Source: Herbaspirillum sp.
GTDB taxonomy: Bacteria > Pseudomonadota > Gammaproteobacteria > Burkholderiales > Burkholderiaceae_D
Length of the DNA: 33,779 nt
Assembly: GCA_019233085.1 (NCBI GenBank)
Contig: JAFAMT010000293.1
Location: forward strand, 1 to 33,779
Reading direction: 5' to 3'
Of the stretch, positions 26,270 through 33,779 are shown piece after piece. The stretch's first letter is position 1; every line of letters begins with the position of its first letter. The notes below the pieces were generated by a model. The model searched no databases. It was given only the letters and a program-made list of their open reading frames with translations, and had not been told where the DNA came from. A program made the position numbers and the translations under genes.

Positions 26270-28858
26270 ATGCGTCTCGACAAACTCACCACCAAATTGC
26301 AGGAAGCGCTGGCCGATGCGCAATCCCAGGCAGTCGGCCACGACAATCAATATATCGAACCGGTCCACCTCATCCTGGCGCTGCTGAACCAGGACGATGG
26401 CGGCGCGCGCTCGCTGTTGCAGCGCGCCGGCGTCAATGTGAACGGCCTCACCACTGCCTTGCAGGCGGCCCTGAAGCGCCTGCCGCAGGTCTCCGGCAAC
26501 GGCGGCGAAGTGCAGGTCGGCCGCGAGCTGATGGCCTTGCTCAACCTGGCCGACAAGGAAGCACAAAAGCATGGCGACCAGTTCGTCGCCAGCGAAATGG
26601 TGCTGCTGGGCCTGGTGGACGACAAGTCCGATGCCGGCCGTGCAGCGCGCGACAACGGTCTGGCCCGCAAGTCGCTGGAAGCGGCCATCAAGGCCGTGCG
26701 CGGCGGTGCCTCGGTGTCCTCGCAGCAGGACGAAGGCCAGCGCGAAGCCCTCAAGAAATACACCCTGGACCTGACCGAACGCGCCCGTGCCGGCAAGCTC
26801 GATCCGGTGATCGGCCGCGACGATGAAATCCGCCGCGCCATCCAGGTGCTGCAACGGCGCAGCAAGAACAACCCGGTGCTGATCGGCGAACCCGGCGTGG
26901 GCAAGACCGCCATCGTCGAAGGCCTGGCCCAGCGCATCGTCAACGGCGAGGTGCCGGATAGCCTCAAGTCCAAGCGCGTGCTGTCGCTGGACATGGCGGC
27001 CCTGCTGGCCGGCGCCAAGTATCGCGGCGAATTCGAGGAGCGCCTCAAGGCCGTCTTGAAGGAAATCGCCCAGGATGAAGGCCAGACCATCGTCTTCATC
27101 GATGAGCTGCACACCATGGTCGGTGCCGGCAAGGCCGAAGGCGCCATGGACGCCGGCAACATGTTGAAGCCGGCCCTGGCGCGCGGCGAACTGCATTGCG
27201 TGGGCGCCACCACCCTGGACGAGTATCGCCAGTACATCGAGAAGGATGCCGCCCTGGAGCGCCGCTTCCAGAAGATCCTGGTCGACGAGCCCAGCGTGGA
27301 AGCCACCATCGCCATCCTGCGTGGCTTGCAGGAGAAGTACGAGGTGCACCATGGCGTGGACATCACCGACCCGGCCATCGTGGCCGCGGCCGAGCTGTCG
27401 CACCGCTATATCACCGACCGCTTCCTGCCGGACAAGGCCATCGACCTGATCGACGAGGCCGCCTCCAAGATCAAGATCGAGATCGATTCCAAGCCGGAAG
27501 TGATGGACAAGCTGGACCGTCGCCTGATCCAGCTCAAGATCGAGCGCGAAGCCGTCAAGCGCGAGAAGGATGAAGCCTCGCAGAAGCGCCTGCAACTGAT
27601 CGAGGAAGAAATCCTCAAGCTTGAGCGCGAGTACGCCGACCTCGAAGAAATCTGGAAGGCCGAGAAATCGACCGCCCAGGGCGGCCAGCAACTGAAGGAA
27701 GAAATCGAGAAGGTGCGCCTGCAGATGGAGGAGGCCACCCGCAAGAGCGACTGGCAGAAGGTCTCGGAACTGAAGTACGGCAAGCTGGCCGAGCTGGAAG
27801 CCGCGCTGGAGGTGCAGAACAAGAAGGATGCCGCCGGTGTGACCGCCGAGAAGCCCAAGCTGGTGCGCACCCAGGTGGGCGCCGAGGAAATTGCCGAGAT
27901 CGTGGCCCGCGCCACCGGTATCCCGGTGTCACGGATGATGCAGGGCGAGCGTGAAAAACTGCTGCACATGGAAGACGTGCTGCACGAACGCGTGGTGGGC
28001 CAGGACGAGGCCATCGTGGCCGTATCCGACGCCATCCGCCGTTCGCGCGCCGGCCTGGGCGACCCCAGCAAGCCTTACGGTTCCTTCATGTTCCTGGGCC
28101 CCACCGGGGTGGGCAAGACCGAGCTGTGCAAGGCGCTGGCCTCCTACCTGTTCGACACCGAGGAGGCGATGATCCGCATCGACATGAGCGAGTTCATGGA
28201 GAAGCATTCCGTGGCCCGCCTGATCGGCGCGCCGCCGGGCTATGTGGGCTATGAAGAGGGCGGCTACCTGACCGAGGCGGTGCGGCGCAAGCCCTATAGC
28301 GTGATCCTGCTCGACGAGATCGAGAAGGCGCACCCGGATGTCTTCAACGTGCTGCTGCAGGTGCTCGACGATGGCCGCATGACCGATGGCCAGGGCCGTA
28401 CCGTGGACTTCAAGAACACGGTCATCGTGATGACCTCCAACCTGGGTTCGCACAAGATCCAGAGCATGGAAGACAGCGACCCGGCCCTGGTGAAGCTGGC
28501 CGTGATGGCCGAGGTGCGCACGCACTTCCGCCCGGAATTCATCAACCGGGTCGACGAGATCGTGGTCTTCCACGCGCTGGACGCCAAGAACATCGGCGCC
28601 ATCGCCAAGATCCAGCTGCGCATCCTGGAGCAGCGCCTGGCCAAGCTGGAGATCGGCCTGCAGATCAGTGAGGCCGGCTTGCAGAAGATCGCCGAGGCTG
28701 GCTTCGATCCGGTCTATGGTGCGCGCCCGCTCAAGCGTGCCATCCAGCAGGAGATCGAGAACCCGCTGTCCAAGCAGATCCTGGCCGGCAGCTTCGGCCC
28801 CAAAGATGTGGTGCATGTGGATGTACGCAATGGCCAGTTGAGCTTCGAGAAGCAATAA
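26270..28858 (+). CDS. clpB: ATP-dependent chaperone ClpB
   Basis: Two AAA+ Walker A motifs ([33 protein letters not shown]), M-domain coiled coil, Clp N-domain. Confidence 0.97.
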   Translation: MRLDKLTTKLQEALADAQSQAVGHDNQYIEPVHLILALLNQDDGGARSLLQRAGVNVNGLTTALQAALKRLPQVSGNGGEVQVGRELMALLNLADKEAQKHGDQFVASEMVLLGLVDDKSDAGRAARDNGLARKSLEAAIKAVRGGASVSSQQDEGQREALKKYTLDLTERARAGKLDPVIGRDDEIRRAIQVLQRRSKNNPVLIGEPGVGKTAIVEGLAQRIVNGEVPDSLKSKRVLSLDMAALLAGAKYRGEFEERLKAVLKEIAQDEGQTIVFIDELHTMVGAGKAEGAMDAGNMLKPALARGELHCVGATTLDEYRQYIEKDAALERRFQKILVDEPSVEATIAILRGLQEKYEVHHGVDITDPAIVAAAELSHRYITDRFLPDKAIDLIDEAASKIKIEIDSKPEVMDKLDRRLIQLKIEREAVKREKDEASQKRLQLIEEEILKLEREYADLEEIWKAEKSTAQGGQQLKEEIEKVRLQMEEATRKSDWQKVSELKYGKLAELEAALEVQNKKDAAGVTAEKPKLVRTQVGAEEIAEIVARATGIPVSRMMQGEREKLLHMEDVLHERVVGQDEAIVAVSDAIRRSRAGLGDPSKPYGSFMFLGPTGVGKTELCKALASYLFDTEEAMIRIDMSEFMEKHSVARLIGAPPGYVGYEEGGYLTEAVRRKPYSVILLDEIEKAHPDVFNVLLQVLDDGRMTDGQGRTVDFKNTVIVMTSNLGSHKIQSMEDSDPALVKLAVMAEVRTHFRPEFINRVDEIVVFHALDAKNIGAIAKIQLRILEQRLAKLEIGLQISEAGLQKIAEAGFDPVYGARPLKRAIQQEIENPLSKQILAGSFGPKDVVHVDVRNGQLSFEKQ

Positions 28859-28878
28859 GCGAAGCCCCGTGGTCATCG

Positions 28879-28914
28879 ACGGTGGATGTGCGCTTGCGCA
28901 TCCACCGTTTTTTT
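28879..28914 (+). terminator. Rho-independent terminator after clpB
   Basis: ACGGTGGATGTGCGCTTGCGCATCCACCGTTTTTTT. Confidence 0.9.
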
Positions 28915-29268
28915 CGCCTGTAGTTCGGGGCGAGGTCATGATCAGCTTAGCGCTCGATGGAATGAATAATTGTCATACAACTAATTTAGTTGATCAAATG
29001 TTCATGAATCCGGTGCTGGTATGCTTCTCCTGGCAATGTTTCCTGTCTTGCATTGCAAAAATGATTCCCCAAGCCAGTGTGAATGTGATATTTACATCCA
29101 CCCAGGAAGATGTACCAAGCATGCAAGAACAGAGGTGCATCGTGGACAGGGGGCGCAGGCCCAAGCAGTGATCGCCAGGATGCCGAGGTGTCCGGGCAGT
29201 AAGGATTTCATGCTCAGGTTTGGATACGCTGGCAGCAGCGGTGAGCGCACTGAAGAAAGGGGGCGATC

Positions 29269-31005
29269 CTGAAACAATCGTCCTTGCAACGGCTGTTCGT
29301 GCTGCCGTTCATCTTCCTGATGGCGTGCCTGGTGCTGACCATAGGATGGTTCCTCTACCGTGCCGGTGACGACGCCACCGAGGTATTGGCGCGTAATGCG
29401 CTGACCGAGGTGATGGGGCGGGTGAGCCAGTCCATCGATCGCCAGACCATGGGTGCGCGCGAAAGCCTCAACGTGGTGGCGCCGCCGCCGGTGCCGCCGG
29501 CTGAGCCTGGGCAAGCCCCGGCGGTACTGCCGTTCCCGACCGACCGCAAGCAGCTCGAGGAGCGGCTGTGGCTGGCCAATTCCCTGTTCGACGATCCCAG
29601 CTATGTCTACTTCGGCGGTGTCGACGGCAGCTTCATCGGGGTCAAGCAGGAAAGCCCCACTACCTTCATGTACAGCGTGCGCGAGCCGCAAGGCCAGAAC
29701 TACGTCTACCAGTTGCGCGGGCCCGGCACCGAGATGAAGCTCATCGCCACCCAGGACTACGAGCCGCGCCAACGCCCCTGGTATCTGCAGGCGGTGCAGC
29801 GGGGGCACGAGACCTGGTCATCGGTCTATGCCGATTTCCGCCTCAAGCACGTGCTGGGGATCAATCTCTCCAAGCCCATCTACGACGCCGACGGCAAGCT
29901 CATGGGCGTGGCCAACAGCAGTATCGGCTTGCAGCCGTTGAACAACCTGTTGCGCCAGTTGCCGCTGAGCGCCCATGGCGTGGCCTTCGTGACCGAGCTC
30001 AAGGGTGACATGATCGCCAGTTCGGTAGAGGAAGAGCTGTACCAGTTCACCGGGCAGCCGCCTGTGCTGCAGCGCTTCAATGCCAGCCAGAGCCAGTCGC
30101 CACTGGTGCAGCAGGCCTTTGAGGAGGTCCGGCGCCACCTGGCGATACATCGGCCAGAACCGGGCAAGCTGGAATTGCTCGGCGCGCGCCAGGAAGGCAG
30201 CAAGATCGAGGTGGCGTTCCGCCTGCATCACGACGAGGCCGGCCTCGACTGGCTGGCCATCAGTGCCGCGCCGCGCTCGGATTTCCTGGGATCGGTGACC
30301 AGCGGCATCTACCAGACGCTGTTGCTGGGCATGCTGGCGGTCTGCCTGACCTTCGTGATCGGTTTCCTGTTGCTGCGCTGGGTGCTGCGCGATATCCGCA
30401 AGCTGACTGCGGCGGCCAAGAGCATCGGCAATGGCAGCCCCTTCCCGGCGCTCAACATCGACCGCAACGACGAAATCGGCCAGCTGGCGCAGAGCTTCCA
30501 GGAAATGGAGCGCAACCTGCGCACCGACCGCCTCACCAATGTGCTCAATCGCGACTCGCTGATTGCGCAGATCGATTTCCGCCGCCGCAATGCCTCCGAA
30601 TCCAACCCCTTGCAGTTTGCCCTGCTGTTCGTCGACCTGGATCGCTTCAAGGCGGTCAACGACGAATTCGGTCATGACGAAGGGGATCGCGTTCTCATCG
30701 GCGTTGCCGAACGCCTGCAGCACACCTTGCGCCATGACGACTCGGTAGCTCGCTTCGGCGGCGACGAGTTCGTGGTCTACCTGCACGGGGTGAGTGATAT
30801 CGAGGTCGCGCGTGGTATCGCCGACAAGATCCGCCATGCCGTCAACAGGCCCATCGAGGGGCGTGATGGCAACCAGTACGTGATCGATGCCTCCTTCGGC
30901 ATCTCGCTCTATCCCGTTGACGGGCTGGATGTGGAAACCCTCTTGCGGGTAGCGGACTCGCGCATGTTCGACCAGAAGCGCTTGCACCGCATCCTGGCGG
31001 TCTGA
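29269..31005 (+). CDS. Membrane diguanylate cyclase: dCache-like sensor, HAMP, GGDEF
   Basis: Two TM helices around a periplasmic sensor; RFGGDEFVVYL with RHDD I-site; start likely CTG 29269 (ORF track gives TTG 29284). Confidence 0.9.
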   Translation: MKQSSLQRLFVLPFIFLMACLVLTIGWFLYRAGDDATEVLARNALTEVMGRVSQSIDRQTMGARESLNVVAPPPVPPAEPGQAPAVLPFPTDRKQLEERLWLANSLFDDPSYVYFGGVDGSFIGVKQESPTTFMYSVREPQGQNYVYQLRGPGTEMKLIATQDYEPRQRPWYLQAVQRGHETWSSVYADFRLKHVLGINLSKPIYDADGKLMGVANSSIGLQPLNNLLRQLPLSAHGVAFVTELKGDMIASSVEEELYQFTGQPPVLQRFNASQSQSPLVQQAFEEVRRHLAIHRPEPGKLELLGARQEGSKIEVAFRLHHDEAGLDWLAISAAPRSDFLGSVTSGIYQTLLLGMLAVCLTFVIGFLLLRWVLRDIRKLTAAAKSIGNGSPFPALNIDRNDEIGQLAQSFQEMERNLRTDRLTNVLNRDSLIAQIDFRRRNASESNPLQFALLFVDLDRFKAVNDEFGHDEGDRVLIGVAERLQHTLRHDDSVARFGGDEFVVYLHGVSDIEVARGIADKIRHAVNRPIEGRDGNQYVIDASFGISLYPVDGLDVETLLRVADSRMFDQKRLHRILAV

Positions 31006-31054
31006 TGCTGCTGCGGGTGCCGTGGTGATGTGATGCCGCACCTGGCGGCCAGGG

Positions 31055-33280
31055 CTAGTCCTTGCGCAGGATCTTGTCGATGGCGGCCGTCTGGGCCACG
31101 ATCTCCCGCAGGTCCTGGTTGAGCAGGCTGGTACGGCGACGCAGGTTGTCCCAGCCGGTCCAGGCGCTGGCCTCGGCCGGCAAGGGTTCCTCGGGCAGCG
31201 GGCCGACCAGTTCTATCTTGCCTGACAAGGCCTTTTCTTCAGGCGCCGGTGGTGACACCGTGACGGCGCCGCCGCGCTGCCTGGGTTTGGGCGCCAGGAG
31301 GCGCTGTGCCTCGGCCAGGTGCTGGCTGGCCTCCAGGTAGGTCTCTTCGATGATGCGGGCTACCGACGCTTGCGGCAGGTTTTCCTGGTGCCGGCGCAGC
31401 ATCAGCCGCAGCGCGGCGATATGGGCCGCCACCAGGTAGTTCTGCACGATGAAGCGGTTCAGCTCGCGCACGGCGCGCTGCTTGGTCGCCGGCTCGTCCA
31501 TCATGCGCACCAGCGCCGAGATCAGCGCCGCCAGGCTATCCATGAATCCCTTGCGGCAGACCCGATAGAAGAAATCGTCCTGCACCTTCCCTTCGAGCAT
31601 GTCGCGGCTGGCGGTCAGGTAGCGCTGGCTGGACTTGAGCACGTTGCGCAGCAGCTTGGGCAGGTCGCGGTATTCCCAGGCCGGCAGCACATAGCTGAAG
31701 ACGGTGGCAATGAGCACGCCGATGACGGTGTCGATGAGCCGTTCGCCAATGACACCCTGGTGGCCGGCCGGTACCAGCAGGTTGAGCAGCATCAGGATCT
31801 GGATCGAGGCGGCGATGGCGGTATAGCGGTACTTCACATAGGTGAAGGCGGGGGCGGCCACGCTGGCGGCGAACAGGACGGCCAGCTGGCCGGCCGGGTT
31901 GTGCACGAAGTGCAGGATCAGCATCGTCACCAGGCAGCCGATGATGGTGCCGATGAGACGATCGGCCATGCGCTGCTTGGTCGCGCTGAAGTTGGGCTTG
32001 AGGATGATGACGATGGTCAGCACGATCCAGTAGCCATGCGCCATATAGGGCAGCAGGTTGGAAATCCACAGGCCCGTGGCCACCGCCAGCGCCACCCGGA
32101 TGGCAAAGCGGAAGATCGGCGACTGCCAGCGCAGGTTCACCAGCAGCATGTTGAACTTGAACTTCTGCTGGGTCAGGAAGGGCGTCATGTCCGAGCCCGG
32201 CAGGATGGGCAGCGGATCGACCGGATTGCGGGTGGCCTGGTGGAGCTGGTCGATGAACTCGATGATGTCGCGGATCTTGTTGTAGGTCACGCGCAAGAGC
32301 GTGAGCGCCTCCTGGGAGGCCTGGCGCGGGCCGGGCAGGGCCAGCTCCTGCATCTCGAACTGCACCGCGCGCAGCTCGGCCTTGTAGTTGACGGTGGCTT
32401 CGGAGGCCTTCTTGCGGGTGACCGCATAGGCGATCGATTCGATGTCCAGGGCGGCCTTGTAGGCCAGGTCGCGCAGGAAGATCATCACATCGCCATCGCC
32501 AAAGTGCTGGCGCAGCATGGCGTAGTCGGCATGGGTGGAGAGGACCTGCTCGTAGAGTTCCAGCATCGACAGGTGGACCTGCACCAGCAGGCCATCCTGC
32601 TTGGTGTGCATGTCGCGCAGGATCAGGTCGCGCGAGGCCTGCTGCTTGTCGGCCACCACGATCTGCTGGCGCACCAGCTGGTTGAACTGGCCGGCCAGGT
32701 CGTGCCGCACATCATAGAAGTCAGCCTTGATGCGCAGGTAGCGCGCCAGCTCGAAGAGCGCCTCGGCCAGCACCTGCTGCTTGATGCGACGACGCAGGAA
32801 CCACGACACCACCATCGAATAGGCCAGGTAACCCAGGCCGCCGCCCAGGAACAGTCCGGCATGCAGGAAGGCGTCCGCGATGGGCACCTGGTTTTCCATC
32901 GACAAGGTCATCACCATCAGCGCGGCGAATTGCAGCGGCATGGTCTTCTTGCCATAGACCACCATCATGCTGGCGAAGAAGCTCACCACCACCATCATCG
33001 CATTGACCAGCCACGGCACCGGTGCGCACAGGCTGATGACCAGCATCACCACCGTACAGAGCAGCACGCCGGCCAGCATCTCGTTGAACTTGTGGCGCAG
33101 CGGACTGGGCAGGTCCATCAGGCTGGTGCACAGCGCACCCAGGAACACTGTCATGGTGGTGGGCATGTCGGCCACATTGAAGACCAGCATGGTCAGGCCA
33201 ACGACCCCGATTGCGATCCGCACCCCCGTATAGAAATAATGACTGAATAGGAAAGTGCGGATGTCCAGGGCGTAATGCAT
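31055..33280 (-). CDS. FUSC-family membrane protein (YccS-like/aromatic acid exporter-like)
   Basis: Two TM clusters; GYWIVLTIVIILKPNFSATKQRMADRLIGTIIGCLVTMLILHFV; MHYALDIRTFLFSHYFYTGVRIAIG. Confidence 0.85.
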   Translation of the reverse strand: MHYALDIRTFLFSHYFYTGVRIAIGVVGLTMLVFNVADMPTTMTVFLGALCTSLMDLPSPLRHKFNEMLAGVLLCTVVMLVISLCAPVPWLVNAMMVVVSFFASMMVVYGKKTMPLQFAALMVMTLSMENQVPIADAFLHAGLFLGGGLGYLAYSMVVSWFLRRRIKQQVLAEALFELARYLRIKADFYDVRHDLAGQFNQLVRQQIVVADKQQASRDLILRDMHTKQDGLLVQVHLSMLELYEQVLSTHADYAMLRQHFGDGDVMIFLRDLAYKAALDIESIAYAVTRKKASEATVNYKAELRAVQFEMQELALPGPRQASQEALTLLRVTYNKIRDIIEFIDQLHQATRNPVDPLPILPGSDMTPFLTQQKFKFNMLLVNLRWQSPIFRFAIRVALAVATGLWISNLLPYMAHGYWIVLTIVIILKPNFSATKQRMADRLIGTIIGCLVTMLILHFVHNPAGQLAVLFAASVAAPAFTYVKYRYTAIAASIQILMLLNLLVPAGHQGVIGERLIDTVIGVLIATVFSYVLPAWEYRDLPKLLRNVLKSSQRYLTASRDMLEGKVQDDFFYRVCRKGFMDSLAALISALVRMMDEPATKQRAVRELNRFIVQNYLVAAHIAALRLMLRRHQENLPQASVARIIEETYLEASQHLAEAQRLLAPKPRQRGGAVTVSPPAPEEKALSGKIELVGPLPEEPLPAEASAWTGWDNLRRRTSLLNQDLREIVAQTAAIDKILRKD

Positions 33281-33761
33281 GAAGACGGTGCGGCGTTGGA
33301 TCGCCGGTTGGATTAGGTTGGCGCTTATTCTGTCCCTTATTCAAGGATTAAACAACCGCGGCCCGGCGCCGGCTGCAAAACAGATAAGCAGAACGAAAAG
33401 CCGCTGTGCGCTTGCCTCGCCTGGCCTGGCGCCGCAAGGGAAAGTGCCATGCGGCGCAAGAGCCGGCAGGAAAATTCAGCGTGAACTCTTTTCACCTGAC
33501 GATTTTTTACGATGCGCAATCTGCTTTTCGTATCGTGAAAAGTGCGAGTGCGCTGCATCAAAATGCTTTTTCATTCTCCGGGTTTTCGTTTCGTATCGCA
33601 AAATTGCAATCGTAAGTTATTGAATTTATTGGTATAAAAATTTTACAGATATCTTATATAAGACATTGTTGCTCTGCGCATGCAGGCCTACTATGAAGTC
33701 ATGGAATTCGACATCGAACACGGGTTTCAACACTTCATCATTGACCACAAAGGAGATCGAC

Positions 33762-33779
33762 ATGAGCACACGTGAACAG
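33762..33779 (+). CDS. 5' end of a truncated gene starting MSTREQ, possibly isocitrate lyase
   Basis: AAAGGAGA then ATG at 33762; only 6 codons visible; the aceA guess is from recollection of betaproteobacterial aceA N-termini. Confidence 0.4.

Noticed and set aside
29092-29105. CRP-like site in TGTGATATTTACATCC upstream of the cyclase
   Set aside because: Only one half matches TGTGA; the other half lacks TCACA
31319-33250. 643-aa plus-strand ORF opposite the second FUSC gene
   Set aside because: Shadow ORF; H/Q/G/D-rich, no domain, antisense to a clear membrane protein
8475-33480. 14-mer GGCAGGAAAATTCA present both at about 8476 and about 33466
   Set aside because: A shared 14-mer between two sites in a 34-kb window is expected by chance; no shared flanks
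1-33779. CRISPR arrays, tRNA/rRNA genes, IS elements or prophage genes
   Set aside because: No spaced repeats, tRNA-like cloverleaf, transposase or phage protein was seen in the sequence or ORF track

Overview
GC-rich proteobacterial chromosome segment. Gene content and order suggest a betaproteobacterium, probably Burkholderiales/Oxalobacteraceae; this is inferred, since no rRNA is present. On the minus strand at the left is a lipid A aminoarabinose (arn) cluster: an arnT-like PMT glycosyltransferase, a single ArnE-like SMR protein, arnB, arnC, a split arnA (separate formyltransferase and decarboxylase genes) and arnD. It is preceded by a Mth938/DUF498 gene. On the plus strand follow alaA-like, hom, thrC (with an opposite-strand adhesin-E-like gene between hom and thrC), moeA, moaD, a methyltransferase, a GntP permease, moaE, mntH and a small two-gene unit ending in a HipB-like HTH protein. 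Next is a minus-strand aromatic-acid-type efflux operon (NodT OMP / FUSC / DUF1656 / HlyD) with a divergent LysR regulator, then clpB behind a sigma32-like promoter, a Cache-HAMP-GGDEF diguanylate cyclase, a second FUSC protein, and the first codons of a further gene (possibly aceA). Most coding content is ordinary. The less ordinary signals are mainly non-coding: a 10-bp-periodic repeat before arnT, a structured leader before alaA, nested palindromes in intergenic regions, a possible coupled leader peptide before the GntP permease, matched heptad duplications in the HlyD coiled coil, and a toxin-less HipA/HipB-like pair. No strong evidence for a wholly new multi-gene system was found.
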